A stretch of DNA of 64,000 nucleotides. Origin: Odontocerum albicorne. Taxonomy: Eukaryota > Arthropoda > Insecta > Trichoptera > Odontoceridae. The translations under genes and the position numbers were made by a program. The notes beneath the pieces were generated by a model. The model worked only from the letters and a program-made list of their open reading frames with translations, was not told the origin of the DNA and did not search any database. Positions 1-11,164 of this stretch are shown here, one piece after another. Within the stretch, counting starts at the first letter, position 1. Each line of letters starts with the position of its first letter. The stretch spans positions 13,639,238-13,703,237 of the forward strand of contig OX463856.1 of NCBI GenBank assembly GCA_949825065.1. Direction: 5' to 3'.

Positions 1-175
1 ATCGTACTTTCGTAGGTTGAAAATTAATCTACGACAAACATTTTGAAGACGCTGTAATTTGTCCAACTGTTCCTCTGTAACATCCAAATAACAGACGTCC
101 GCATAGTCCAGAATCGGAAAAAGCAGAGATTGTGTTCTTTGTAGACCGTGTCGATAAAACGTTTGGTTTAATAGT
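1..175 (-). mobile_element. LINE reverse transcriptase fragment cut by the window edge
   Basis: The minus-strand translation reads LLFPILDYADVCYLD, then EEQLDKLQRLQNVCRRLIF. This is the stretch after the RT core seen in jockey/R1-type non-LTR elements (ILDYAD, then LERLQN..CRxIF). The element continues left of base 1. The 14890-15125 fragment covers the next part of a related element. Confidence 0.7.
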
Positions 176-770
176 GAAGTGGTTACAAGTTATTATTTGT
201 ACTACTCTTACGTATCAAGACTGCACAGATTGGATTGTGAATATGGGCATTATACGTATTTTCATATGACTTTGGTTGCTTACGGTAATAAAATGAAGAA
301 ATTTTCTTTCCAAATTCTAATTGTTGGTGTTTTTTATTCTTCCTATCGAAAAGATCATTTGACCACTGTAAAAAAATAAAACATGGTCCACCCATTACAT
401 TATTTTTTTGTTTGTTTTATTTTATATGAATAATAACGTTTGAGAGTTGAAACTAAATAAATAAAATACCTCACCCTGTATATATAAGATTTTTTTTTTT
501 TCGGTTACTAAATATCTATCAAGTAGTCATAAAATAAATAATTCATTTTTAAACCGTGTTTAAATATCATAAAATCCGCTTTGAGGGTAGATCCGTTGTG
601 CGTAAACCAGAATTAAACTTAACGCATCGTAGGTAATTTAAATACTCAAACGCTTACAACAAGGAATAATGCACATTTTTAACTTTTATATTTAGTTAAA
701 TAAAATAGCCCCAAAATACTTTGGGCTAGTTTCGTTAACGTAAATATTTCGATAAAAATACAAAAATACA
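176..770. other. AT-rich DNA, nothing recognised
   Basis: Poly-T and AT-rich sequence with short spurious frames only. No repeat family or splice signal stood out. Confidence 0.6.
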
Positions 771-774
771 AAAA

Positions 775-885
775 ATACAGTCTTGTTTACGCTCCCCTGA
801 AGATGAGGTGAAAGCCTTGAAACCGGTAGGGTTATACCGTCATAAAAAAAGTGGAATAAACAGTGTTTGTTAAAAATAAATTACA
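775..885 (+). repeat. Penelope-type repeat with hammerhead-like core
   Basis: The core CTGAAGA (797-803), a GAGG/CCTT stem with a six-base loop, then GAAAC (818-822) has the conserved hammerhead layout CUGANGA, stem II, GAAA. CGGTAGGGTTATACCG follows, which can pair CGGT with ACCG as a stem III. The family continues AAAAAGTGGAATAAACAGTG. Confidence 0.5.
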
Positions 886-904
886 AAAAATACAAAATAT
901 TACA

Positions 905-1345
905 TATTTTATAAATTTGTATGATGGAAGTAAAACGTGGATAAATACTGATAGATGGCGAAGAAATGCGTGCATTCCGAAGAATGCATGGAGTGACAAT
1001 GTATAACAGAATACGAGATGAAGTGATTAGGGAATAATGTGAACTTAAGACTGATGAGTTAAGTAAGATGAAGAAGATTACTCTGAGATGGTTTGGATAT
1101 GTGGGACGAATTAATAAATAAAGATTAAAAAACAGATGAATAGTGCAAGTGTGGTAGAAGGTATGTGAGAGGAAGACCAAGGAAATTATGGTTGGATCTA
1201 ATAAGTGATATTCTGATTGAAGGAAACGTAGAAACTCAGAGAAATCGTAGAAGTTGTGTGCATGTGGAAGAGGCGAAGGATGTGTGTTGATATAGGAAAG
1301 TTCGGCGCTCTGTCTTCCTGTCTTTTCTAACAGGAAGATGGCGTA
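905..1345 (+). mobile_element. LINE-a 3' coding tail
   Basis: The plus-strand reading is MRAFRRMHGVTMYNRIRDEV, a stop, then LSKMKKITLRWFGYVGRI, a GRPRK-type block near 1165 (GRKYVRGRPRKLW) and MWKRRRMC. This is the C-terminus of a non-LTR reverse transcriptase polyprotein. It is the reference copy of LINE-a, the commonest LINE remnant in this window. It contains several stops and frameshifts. Confidence 0.78.
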
Positions 1346-1389
1346 AAAAATGAGAAAAGAATGCGGATTGAAAAAATATAGTGTTTAAG

Positions 1390-1660
1390 GTAAAAAAAGT
1401 TGCATTAGATGGTTCGGTCACGTGGAAAGAATGAATTATGAAATATTTACAAAAATAATTTATAGGAGTAGTATAGAATGTTCGAGGTTTGGGAAGACTT
1501 AATATAACTAAATGAATTGAATTCTAAGAGAGGTTTTAGTGAAAATCCTTTAAAATAGGAGAGTTTGCATAACAAGGTGAAAGAAACATATTTCTGCTAG
1601 GATAGAATAAAATGGAAATCTGTTCTCTCTGTTTACCCCAATAGGGATATAGGTGATGAT
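1390..1660 (+). mobile_element. LINE-a tail, second decayed copy
   Basis: CIRWFGHVERMNYE is readable near 1402-1440, followed by a worn tail and a final RIKWKSVLSVYPN block near 1605-1640, which matches the CQDRxKWRSVVSAYPTG end of the family. It lies directly after another LINE-a tail in the same orientation. Confidence 0.65.
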
Positions 1661-1805
1661 ATATAAAAAAGAGTTGGTAAATTGCCGTCGACTACTAAGA
1701 ATATATGGAGTCGGGTGCATAGTAAAATATTTTTTAGATTCCTATAAAAAATGTAAAAACCTGAATTAATTTTTAAATTAGACTCCATGTTTCTTACTTT
1801 TGTGT

Positions 1806-1886
1806 TGCAAGGCACAAACGTTATGTATGTCGTGGTGCGAGGCACAAACGTTGTGTGTGTCGTGGTGCGAGGCACAAACTTTGTAA
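1806..1886 (+). repeat. 30-bp tandem repeat, about 2.7 units
   Basis: GGCACAAACGTTRTGTRTGT, then CGTGGTGCGA. The motif GGCACAAAC recurs at 30-base spacing (about 1810, 1840, 1870). Confidence 0.85.
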
Positions 1887-1965
1887 GGGTACCAATGGGA
1901 ATTAAACCCACATCTACTGGGCTGGAAGACATGCGTCCTACCAAGAAAATCACAGAGGTCGTCTA
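1886..1965 (-). repeat. SINE-A head fragment
   Basis: On the minus strand the tRNA-like head runs from GACGACCTCTGTGAT to ATGTGGGTTTAATTCCCATT (B box with one change). It directly follows a 30-bp tandem repeat. Confidence 0.65.
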
Positions 1966-2261
1966 TGTATTTGTATTTTAGATATGCAATTAGTTAGATC
2001 GTTTATTTGAAAATGACAATAGTTATCAAAACATATTATAAATAGTCAAGTGTAGCCAATACTAGGAAAAAAAATTCCTAGATAATTTGGTACAGCGCTG
2101 TTCTCAATCATAAGTGTCGCCTCAAAAGCGCTTTTTAACAAGCTCAACATATAAAATAAATAAGGGAGACTGAGATACCCTAATGTCGCTAACAAGAGCT
2201 CCATCTGAATTGTTGAATTCAGATGTACAATGGTCTAAGAATAAAACCAGCTCTAAAATGA

Positions 2262-2345
2262 ATCCATCAGGAATCGAACATGGAGCACACGTTTGTTTAG
2301 AATAAATGCTAACCGGAAGACCACAGCCACCGGTATATTTTGAGG
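2262..2345 (-). repeat. SINE-B head
   Basis: On the minus strand CCGGTGGCTGTGGTCTTCCG with GTTAGCATT (A box), and CCATGTTCGATTCCTGATGG (B box). Confidence 0.6.
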
Positions 2346-2419
2346 TATTTTTCAGTTATATTTTTTAGGAATAATTACTTACTGTGTATATTAATTTTGA
2401 GTAGACAACTATGTTACGT

Positions 2420-2480
2420 TTCAGGATTATCACACGGCCCATCTTCAGAAACTTTTCAAGATTATCACACATCTTGAAAC
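2420..2480 (-). repeat. Hammerhead-like core, degenerate
   Basis: The minus strand reads TTTCTGAAGATGGGCCGTGT then GATAATCCTGAAACGTAAC. CTGAAGA and GAAAC are kept but stem II is poor. An adjacent partial repeat (AAGATTATCACACATCTTGAAACG) lies on the plus strand. Confidence 0.35.
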
Positions 2481-2484
2481 GTGG

Positions 2485-3000
2485 ATTATTCTACCCAAAA
2501 TTGTAATACAGTTCTAAGAAACGTATTTTCTAACCATGTCTAATTACACCTACGAAACTCTCTCACTTATTACCCCAGTTTTAAACAATATTAAGTTATT
2601 ATTAGAGAAACCGTCATATTGATATTACTACAATATGAAATCTCTTTGATCACCCAAATTTTCCGTTTATAAAAGAAAAAGTTTGATTGCGTTTTTTGAA
2701 GAATTTAAATGAATAGAACAAAACAAATTACATAACATACTTAAGAAAAAAAAACTCAATAATGGAGTAAATAATGTCTACAATAAAAACTTATATATTC
2801 TACACACATATATACAAACAAACCACTACGCCATATTTTTTCGTGGTAAACAGAAAGAGCAGATTTCCACGTTTTCCTATCAACATAAAACAATCTTTTC
2901 TAAATAATTATTGAAGAATATAGTATAATGAAATATAATACTAGATTTATACTGGCATTAAAGAGCAGCAGTGAAGGTAGACGACAGCTCGACAACAGAC
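2485..3000. other. AT-rich DNA, nothing recognised
   Basis: Unique-looking sequence between the degenerate hammerhead-like repeat and LINE-F. No gene signal. Confidence 0.55.
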
Positions 3001-3004
3001 ATTA

Positions 3005-3388
3005 CTATATGCCGCGGAGTTCGGCAGAGTTGCATACTTTCTCCTCTTCTTTTCGAAACGTATTCGGAGGTAATTTTTCAGGGAGGCATTAGATGATGAA
3101 GATTCGAAAGATGGGATAGTATTAAATGGTCAAATTATTAACAACATCTGATATGTTAATGATACTGCAATCTTTGCAGATAATATGGAAAACGTGCCAA
3201 GAGTCGTGAGTAAAATCACTGTGGCATGCAGCAATAAAAGACTCTGGGATAAAAACTATTTTTTTTATTATTAGTAAGGGTAATCAACAACCAGAATCAA
3301 CAAACAAATGTGTGTGTGGCTGAAAGTAGGATCCAGGAGCAATGAAAAAGTGCAAAAAAAAGTATCTTGGATGCAGGCTTGGTCGTTC
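3005..3388 (+). mobile_element. LINE-F reverse transcriptase segment
   Basis: The reading is CRGVRQSCILSPLLFETYSE (RT motif GxRQGCxLSPxLF), then GIVLNGQIINNI. Next comes YVNDTAIFADNME, a mutated YADD box with the first Asp replaced, and a KTKxMIISKG-like run. It is interrupted at 3389 by the 40-bp tandem array and resumes at 4046. Confidence 0.75.
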
Positions 3389-3988
3389 TCGGGAAATTAG
3401 ATTATGATTGAAATGGCACGGAACTGTCTCGGGAAATTAGATTATGATTGAAATGGCACGGAACTGTCTCGGGAAATTAGATTATGATTGAAATGGCATG
3501 GAACGGTTTCGGGAAATTAGATTATGATTGAAATGGCACGGAACTGTCTCGGGAAATTAGATTATGATTGAAATGGCACGGAACGGTTTCGGGAAATTAG
3601 ATTATGATTGAAATGGCACGGAACTGTCTCGGGAAATTAGATTATGATTGAAATGGCACGGAACGGTTTCGGGAAATTAGATTATGATTGAAATGGCACG
3701 GAACTGTCTCGGGAAATTAGATTATGATTGAAATGGCACGAAACTGTCTCGGGAAATTAAATTATGATTGAAATGGCACGAAACTGTCTCGGGAAATTAG
3801 ATTATGATTGAAATGGCATGGAACGGTTTCGGGAAATTAGATTATGATTGAAATGGCACGGAACTGTCTCGGGAAATTAGATTATGATTGAAATGGCACG
3901 GAACGGTTTCGGGAAATTAGATTATGATTGAAATGACACGGAACTGTCTCGGGAAATCAGATTATGATTGAAATGGCACGGAACTGTC
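3389..3988 (+). repeat. 40-bp tandem array, 15 units, alternating A/B
   Basis: The unit starts GGGAAATTAGATTATGATTG and ends GCACGGAACTGTCTC; units begin every 40 bases from 3391 to 3951. Two forms alternate at the unit boundary, ACTGTCTC and ACGGTTTC, giving an 80-bp higher-order period over much of the array. The array grew from LINE coding sequence: the last unit runs into CTATTAAAAAAGGAAGAAC, which restores the reading IEMARNCLLKKEE. Two 47-bp copies of that flank follow at 3989-4053. Confidence 0.95.
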
Positions 3989-4045
3989 TATTAAAAAAGG
4001 AAGAACGATTATGATTGAAATGGCACGGAACTGCCTATTAAAAAA

Positions 4046-4545
4046 GGAAGAACATGCCCTATAATAGAGACTTCAATCTCAAATTATGAGTGCGCATTGA
4101 GTGTGATGTTACATCTTTTCAGTACTTTTTTATGTCGTGGAGACTTGGATACTTACCTAAGCTACCACCAAAATAATAGAAGCATTTGAAACGTCGTGCT
4201 ACGTGAGAATATGCAAGATTTCCTGGGTTGACAAAGTTCACAGCAAAGAAGTCCTCAGGTACATGAAAAAAGGCAAATTATTGCATCAAGAGGAGAAAAT
4301 TGGAATACCATATGAGAAGAAATAAATATGAAACTATTCGATTCATATGGCAGGGGAAAATGCAAGGAAAACGAAGTGTTGGAAGATGAAACTCCTGGCA
4401 GAAAAACTTGAGAAAGTGGATCCACTGCAGCATGGAGACATTGTTCAGAGCAACTGCTGACAAAGTTAAGAGAGCTATGATAATTGTCAACCTTCAACGT
4501 AGAAACAACGTCAAGAAGAATAAGAGGGCATTCCTCGTAATTCTG
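4046..4545 (+). mobile_element. LINE-F C-terminal segment after the tandem array
   Basis: The plus-strand reading includes AFETSCYVRICKISWVDKVH, then SKEVLRYMKKGKLLHQEE. This corresponds to the AFEMWCYRRMLxISWxDxVxNEEVL block that follows the RT domain in many LINEs. The order of parts matches 3005-3388, so this is one element split by the array. Confidence 0.72.
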
Positions 4546-5515
4546 CTCGTTGCCTTAAAATGTTGGTTTTAATTTCATGCAACACGGTAGGTTCCAACAT
4601 ATCAATGTGTAGTATGATTTTTCAATTGTTTTATTACTAAATACAATTCTTAGTGTATCGCTGACCTTACTTCCTGCTACAACAAGCCTATCAATATATT
4701 TATCTATCTTATCATCTCTACAAATATGCTTCCCAGATAGCAAAATTCCTCTACTCGCTCTATGCGAGTATATACGAGTACATTTAAAACACTCATGTAT
4801 ATTTATAACAGTTAATATATTCAATAATTTTAACAACGTTTATTTAACGATTTTTTAATTAATATACTTTTTAAGTTATCCTTTTATTTTTAAAAATACA
4901 TTTTCAATAACTAAAACTAAGTTAAAACAGGTAAATTACCTGTAGCTCCATAGTTCCAAAGAAAAATGACAGGAAATTGGATTGGTTCACGAGAATTATC
5001 GCATTTCTAACAAAAGGTTTGACATGAACACTGACATTCCTTTGTTTTGAATTTGTTGCGTTTCATAATTCCTCGACTTGCTTTGATGTCAAATACTTGT
5101 TCTTCAAATAATTTGTAAGAAACCAATTAGTTATTTGCGCTTTGTTTTTGACAGTTAATTTATTTTGTATTTCCAGTCAATAACTGACAAAGAATTTAAG
5201 ACGAGACCCTTTTTTATTTTAAAATTCAAGCTAAAGCAAAAATTGAACACGTCGTTTTTTTTTATTAAATTATGAATAACATCAAACTCCTCATACTTAA
5301 TTTAAAGTTTGTTTAAAATTGATAGAATTAATCCCGGTGAGAGTACTTTGTTTCATTATTTTAGCAAATCTAATCGATTTGCAACAAAACTTTTTTTGTA
5401 AAAAAATGTTTTACATGAATTAGACTACTAGGAAACAAAAAATTCACCATTATGGCTGTTAGACACCATCGAATAATCACACGCAAACATTTCCAAATAA
5501 TACGTTTATTTTGTG
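4546..5515. other. Unique DNA with a higher-complexity block at 4925-5200
   Basis: No coding frame was recognised. The block 4925-5200 (e.g. CTTTGATGTCAAATACTTGT, GCGCTTTGTTTTTGACAGTT) has a mixed composition unlike nearby AT tracts and could be regulatory. That is a texture-based guess. Confidence 0.35.
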
Positions 5516-5519
5516 ACCT

Positions 5520-5640
5520 AGTTGCTAAAGTTCACAACCGTCATATATGGGTTTGATTCCCGTCGGATCTCAATTTATTTTTGAAAAGTTTCCATTCTTG
5601 TTTTCACTTAAAGTTTTTTTAAAGTTTTTCCCGTTAGTTG
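5520..5640 (+). repeat. SINE-A
   Basis: TGGGTTTGATTCCCGTCGGA (B box region), then TTTCCATTCTTGTTTTCACT and a shortened body. The A box part is worn. Confidence 0.65.
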
Positions 5641-6072
5641 AATAAAATAATAATAATACATTATTTGAATAAAATAGAAATGAATCTTCCAGGTTTTACT
5701 GTTTTAAACTTTCAACACAAATTAATTCATTTTTTTCGTTTACGGTAGATGTCGACATCAAAATAATATTTTATAATTTTATACAGTAATGAACGAAAGA
5801 AAATGCTGTCAAACATAAATTGCAAAAAAATGCATCATATCTAGCAGTCATTAATGTTTTTAGTTAAGCATGTTACTTTTGTTTCGTTACATACATTTTA
5901 TCTACATAAGCTGAAAACGTAATTACATCAATGACTCTCACAGCCCAGTTTGAAAGACATATGTATTTATGTCTTTTAACTCCGGGGGTTACGGATTGAA
6001 TTATTATATGTTTTAAAAAGTGTCTAGTTTTAATATTTTATAAGTATAAATTAATTAATTGTTTTAAAGTAG

Positions 6073-6250
6073 AACCTGGCGAGTTATTTCCATGTGGCAA
6101 TTTATTTAAACCAGCCACAAAAATGTTAAAGATGCTTAAAGTGAACGACTTGAATCCTTTATAAAAACATCTGGATACCAGCCGGAATCGAGCCCGCAAC
6201 CCTAGAGTCGAAAGACAGGCATTATACCAACTAGGCCAGGAAGGTTGTTT
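6073..6250 (-). repeat. SINE-A, nearly complete
   Basis: ACCTGGCGAGTTATTTCCAT, then GATACCAGCCGGAATCGAGC, then TTATACCAACTAGGCCAGGA: 3' body, B box and A box on the minus strand. Confidence 0.85.
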
Positions 6251-6259
6251 GGTTTTCAC

Positions 6260-7125
6260 TTACGGACAATATATTTTTATGATTGGTTGGAAGAGATTAG
6301 TAATAATACACAAATAATCAGTGGTGGTTAAAGCATAAAATAAAAATATATATTTCCTGAGAAATATTATTTTTTGCTTTTCGTCGCATTATGTCGATTG
6401 TTTTTAATTTACTTAGTTCTGGTTGGCGAAACCAGATTTCCAAGCATAATTTTATAATAAAACATCGATTACAAAAACATTTGGTTTTGTCATAAAATAT
6501 TGCTTCAAAAAGGCATCGTTTTAGAAGTGCACATCATCAGATCAGATCAAACCTGAAATCTTCGGGCTTAGAGAGTCAAACGTCGTACCAACGAACGAGG
6601 AGAAAGGCCTAAAAAAATATTAATTACAGCCTTCGAGTCTTGACTGAGATATTTATTGAAATTTTGGAGAAACTTTTTTAAAAGTTAGTTTCTTAGTTTC
6701 TGCATTAAACTTTACAATAACACTAATGAAAAAACTTAGTAGAGATATTCATGTATAATAATTATAATATGAAAGCAATCATTGATATAAATTATTTACT
6801 TAATAAGTTAAAAAAATCGAGATAGATGCGATGTTGAAACATCTCGAATAGTAATGTCATTAATTTAGTGTATTGTAACTTTGTTATTCATTCCCGGTTT
6901 TAAGCTCACCTTCATACATCATTCCACTTCAATAAATTAAGTGACTTATAAGTTGATATTCATATTTTTTTAAATCATGCTCTACCGAGGTGACATTTAA
7001 GCCCAAACACCATTTACCAATAAAGTCTTGAATATTTTGCTGAAGCGTCAAAATATTTTAACATTAAATATTAAAAATAAATAAATAAAATAACAAACAA
7101 AATTTTGTATTACACGCTTATTGGG
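6260..7125. other. AT-rich unique DNA
   Basis: No gene. A minus-strand CTGATGATGTGC near 6528-6540 followed by AAAACG resembles a broken hammerhead-type repeat end, but half the motif is missing. Confidence 0.4.
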
Positions 7126-7129
7126 CTTT

Positions 7130-7240
7130 ATTATTAAGATACTTGTCTCCCAGCTCTGGTATGACGAGTTCGATTCCTGTTGGAACGCAGATTTTTAAAA
7201 AGGTTTCCAGTCTAGTTTTATTTATGAAATAACATTTGTT
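7130..7240 (+). repeat. SINE-A 5' part
   Basis: AGATACTTGTCTCCCAGCTC, GAGTTCGATTCCTGTTGGAA and TTTCCAGTCTAGTTTTATTT. It stops shortly before the pogo-like element at 7279. Confidence 0.8.
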
Positions 7241-7278
7241 CCACCTGTCTTACTTAATCTTCTTCATCTTACCCACTT

Positions 7279-7852
7279 GCCGTATTTTACGGACTATAAG
7301 ACGCTACGGACTATAAGACGCACCTTAATTTTTAGGCATTTTTAAAAAAATAACATTTTTACCATTTTTATTATTAGATTGCAAAGCCAGACTAAAAAAA
7401 ATTCTTAGTTTATAAAACCGAACTGACCTTTAAAATCCCTGAAAATCGTCATCTGAACTTTCTTCTTCCTCTTCCTCTTCATCGTCATCGTTGTCCTCTT
7501 TATATATAAGATGGTCTTCACTGCCATCGAGAGCCTCCCTTATGCCGCACTTCTTGAAAGATTTAACAATAATATCTTCTCTCACTCTAGACCACGACTG
7601 TTTTATCCACTGGTACTTGTTTGATTGTAGGTCGTTTTAAAGCTGTGCAGTGCTGCTGCCAGTTGAATCCAATGTTGCCAGATAGAGATAGGTTTCCCGC
7701 GGCATCGAATATATGGCCATTTTTAAGACTGGCGGGAATTTTTAATCAAACACTGGACATTTTTATATTAATTTCGAGTATTAGACGCACCTGAATTTTG
7801 GAGGCAATTTTTTAAAGAAAAAAGTGCCTCTTATAGTCCGTAAAATACAGTA
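7279..7852 (-). mobile_element. Pogo/Tigger-like DNA transposon, internally deleted
   Basis: The ends are inverted: CCGTATTTTACGGACTATAA at the left, and the complement of GTATTTTACGGACTATAAGA at the right, ending CAGTA with a TA like the pogo target site. The left end has an extra 17-bp tandem copy of TACGGACTATAAGACGC. Inside, the minus strand from about 7625 to 7430 encodes the last 65 or so residues of a pogo-type DDE transposase. They include NKYQWIKQSW, DIIVKSFKKCGIREALDGSE and a long acidic tail of Asp and Glu ending in TAA at 7430-7432. The rest of the transposase is missing, so it is a non-autonomous deletion derivative. The frame is still open, which suggests fairly recent loss. Confidence 0.85.
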
Positions 7853-7954
7853 ATACATAAGTGTTTACTAAGTTGAGCAAGAACTAGTAAAAACTGAGGT
7901 CTTTAATTGTTTATTTTCCGCAAATTGAAAATATTATCATACTGATAACCAGGA

Positions 7955-8165
7955 TTAGTTAGTATGACCCCTTTTTTCCTACTCGGGGTTTGGTAGTTCA
8001 ATTCCCGCTGGTCCCAAATTTTTTGAAGTGTCCTATCTGGTTCTTACTTACGATCTTTTTATCATATTTGTAGCTGTTTGGAAGAGGTAACCACATTGCG
8101 ATTAGCCCGCCAGGTTGTAATGTATTCAATGAGAATGTAATACAGTACTATATGTGTATAATGAT
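7955..8165 (+). repeat. SINE-A, nearly complete
   Basis: AGTTCAATTCCCGCTGGTCC, GTCCTATCTGGTTCTTACTT, GTTTGGAAGAGGTAACCACA and TAGCCCGCCAGGTTGTAATG with a GTAATACAGTAC end. Confidence 0.82.
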
Positions 8166-8199
8166 AAAAGGTATAAGTGTATACAAATTACAGAGTGCA

Positions 8200-8285
8200 T
8201 AATTTTTTTGGTTCCATCGGGAATTGAATCTGAAGCCTCTTGATTATTCCCGAGAACCACTAACTAAGTCACGGAGGTGATGGTT
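8200..8285 (-). repeat. SINE-A head
   Basis: GGTTCCATCGGGAATTGAAT to ACTAAGTCACGGAGGTGA, the complement of the A and B box region. Confidence 0.75.
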
Positions 8286-8289
8286 GATT

Positions 8290-9650
8290 GTTGTCTGTTA
8301 ATTATATTTTCATGAATTAATTATAAAGTTAATAGAATTATTAAATTAATTTCGAAATGAATGATGGAGTAATTTCTCTAATAACTTTTCCGAAAATAAC
8401 CACTAAATATGTCATTGGGGTAGGGCGAGTAATTAGATTTTCAGGCGTCTTTTAACGCCAACGCCCTTTTCTATGAAATTTCATCCCTTTTTGCGAACTT
8501 GGTCTCTTGTAGGGTCACAAACATTTATGTTTTTGGAATTGGAATTTCTCAATAAAATTTATAAGATACAATAAGAATGTATTACTAATTGTATAGACAC
8601 ATACAACATTGGTCAGGGAGTGTGTACACTCATAACAAATACAACATAAGTGTACATGCTCGTATGTACAATATCATACATCGTCATACATTTGATAATA
8701 TTTAAACTCTCCTTAAATCGATTATCAAAAGGTTTTAAAGACGATTTTTTTAACCCTTGTATTTCTGTAAATTCATATTAGTTTATCGAATCATTCATAT
8801 TATTTTTTTTAATGTTATTTTCTTATATTGTTAGCCTTAATGTTTAATATAATAATTATTTATTCAGATAAAAAATATAATAACTTTGCATATAAAATAC
8901 AAGTATTAAAAAACCCCCTTAAGATAAAAAAACCGTCAAACCGCGTATGAATGATATTTTTTTACATGATTAGGTATTTATATTGCGAAAATCAATTTTA
9001 AACTGAATGTTTCAACAAGGAAATGTGAAAAAAACTACACAAATTTAATTTAAAGTGCCTGTTTCGCTGAAGCCAAACTGTAATCAAAACATTTCCTATC
9101 AAGCTTATACTCGAATAACAAAATATTAAACAAACAATGGATTAAAACCAGCATAAAAACTTAATAGGAGCCGACCATCCTGACATGTTGGGAAACACCA
9201 GTTTTTGAACAACCAGCCTTCATTAAACTTTAATACTGCAATAGTATATTTACCAAATGTGAAGAAAAACACGATAAAAGAGATCAATTTAGTTTAAAAG
9301 GGTTTCGAAACAAAGATTAACAAAGCTTTTGTAAAGCGTAACAGGTCGATCACTTTCATTTAAGCTTATTGTGTAGACTTTTACAAGTGTTAAATCATTC
9401 TATTTAGCTAAAAATATACTATTTTTTTTCTTACATACATATTATTCCTCTCAGTAAGCCAAAATTATACCGTAACTACAGAAGAAGATGCAGTGACTTG
9501 TAACTTGCAGAGCCCTAGTTTTTATGTGTCATTTCGCACAGATATGCATGAGTTAACCGGTAGGCATAACTTGGTATTGGTTTGTACTTTTGTATTGTGA
9601 TTTTAACCCATTTTAAATTGTCAGTTAAATCTAGTGGTATTCAAGTATGT
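8290..9650. other. Unique AT-rich DNA, no gene seen
   Basis: Long AT-rich stretch without readable repeats. 8400-8520 is slightly GC-richer (GGGTAGGGCGAGTAATTAGA). No splice or coding signal was convincing. Confidence 0.5.
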
Positions 9651-9654
9651 TTGC

Positions 9655-10270
9655 TGTACATATAAAAACTTGGTTCAAATGCTGCAGAATCATGCCTTAA
9701 GATATTTATAGTATTTAGAATGTATGTGGTACAAAAAAAAGTGGTTTATAAAATTTTCTTCTGGTGATGAATCTCTTGAAGATTCACCCCTTTCACGATG
9801 ACCTTGCGTTATTGACAATCAAGAAGAAAATGAAGAATAATGTGTCGTAATTGAAATTAATTCAAAAGTAACGTATCATGGAATGTTAATTACGGAAGCA
9901 AGGTAATGAAATACGAGTACTTCAGAAACAAAAAGAACTAGTGTATAGAAAGAATATGGTATTCTTGCAGAATAATGCAAGAACTCTCATACTACAAGAT
10001 GTCCCCGTGAAAAAAATTGTGCTTTAGGATGGAAAACACTACCTCATCCGCCATACTCTTCCGATATTTCTCCAAGCCGTTATCACCTTTTCATGGTGCT
10101 AGATAACCACACGTGAAATATGTAATTAACAACGATTTATAAAAGCGGAAATTACAAACTTGTATTTCGTTGGAAAAGGGTCTTAGACTGTGAAGGTGGT
10201 TATTTAAATGAATTTTTTTTTTTAAGAAAACTTCAACATAAGTGTCATATTTATTCTAAAAAAAGCCAGA
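9655..10270 (+). pseudogene. mariner transposase relic
   Basis: The decayed coding sequence is spread over several frames. Near the left, WFKCCRIMP matches the WFKRF region that follows the DNA-binding domain. Near the right, VFLQNNARTL corresponds to the HDNARPH block holding the second catalytic Asp (here Asn). GWKTLPHPPYSSDISPSRYH with LF corresponds to the mariner LPHPPYSPDLAPSDYHLF block, the site of the third Asp (here Arg). Many stops and small indels are present. No terminal repeats were located. Confidence 0.8.
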
Positions 10271-10493
10271 CGCACTGTTTTGGTTATCTAATATTTCTAT
10301 TCAGAGTTATACAAAATTATAAGAAAATAGATTTGTTTGTTAGTTTATTACAAATTATTAACTTGTGAAAATGGGGATAGTCCCTCGAAACTGGTCGACT
10401 TATATCGTCTAAATAAATACAAAGTTTCTTCAATTCAAATCCAAAGGATATTTTCCGTCTTTGTTGTATATTATAATACAATATAAAATGTGT

Positions 10494-10605
10494 ATATTTG
10501 TGTACATATATTTGTGTACATAGCATGTGTACATAACATGTGTAGTATATTTGTGTACATAACATGTGTACATAACATAACATGTGTACATAACATGCTA
10601 TGTTA
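10494..10605. repeat. Imperfect TGTGTACATAACA simple repeat
   Basis: Units of TGTGTACATA with TTTG or ACA spacers run irregularly across about 110 bases. It gives rise to spurious ORFs on both strands. Confidence 0.85.
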
Positions 10606-10730
10606 TCTCTATCCTTCATCTCTGTATACAAACATACCATACACGCGTGTGACATGTCAAAATATTAGTATATTAATATGTAACATATATGTACTTTATA
10701 ACATTAATATTTATTTCTATTGTATACCAT

Positions 10731-10945
10731 CCTAAACTGTCCCGCCGCCCCCTCTTTTCTAGCCGAAAAATTTCAGCGTCTTTTCGATCATGGACTTGCG
10801 CTGCGCTGACAAATATTGTTTATTGGCCTTCCCCGTTCACCGCTCTTCTATTTTTACATCTTCCTTTACTGTATATGTAGTGAGACTCTGGAATCAGTAA
10901 CAAACCAATGTTCGACTCGCTCCATCCTTGGCATGCTTTAAGAAG
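10731..10945 (-). repeat. Dispersed repeat R, copy 1
   Basis: It is an inverted copy of 44776-44992. Shared landmarks are GATCATGGACTTGCGCTGCG, TGTTTATTGGCCTTCCCCGT with TCACC, and GACTCGCTCCATCCTTGGCA. No coding sense or terminal repeats were recognised. Confidence 0.75.
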
Positions 10946-10989
10946 TGACTGATTTTTTTTAATATCAAGTCAGTAATATTACATGTTTT

Positions 10990-11080
10990 ATTTACTTTTG
11001 TCTGGTTGGTTGGAACAGATTGCCACCTGGCAATACACCCGCCAGATTGTATTTGCAATGAAGTATTAAATATATGTAAA
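10990..11080 (+). repeat. SINE-A 3' body
   Basis: TGTCTGGTTGGTTGGAACAG, ATTGCCACCTGGCAATACAC and CCGCCAGATTGTATTTGCAA. The head is missing. Confidence 0.75.
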
Positions 11081-11164
11081 AAAAATAATTTCCTCTCTGC
11101 TATCATGTTTCTCTTCATCGCCCAAATTTCCAAATAAAATATCCCACGTTCGTCTATCAATGTG

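Noticed and set aside
3389..3988. CRISPR-like regular repeat
   Set aside because: The whole 40-bp unit repeats with no unique spacers, and it derives from a LINE.
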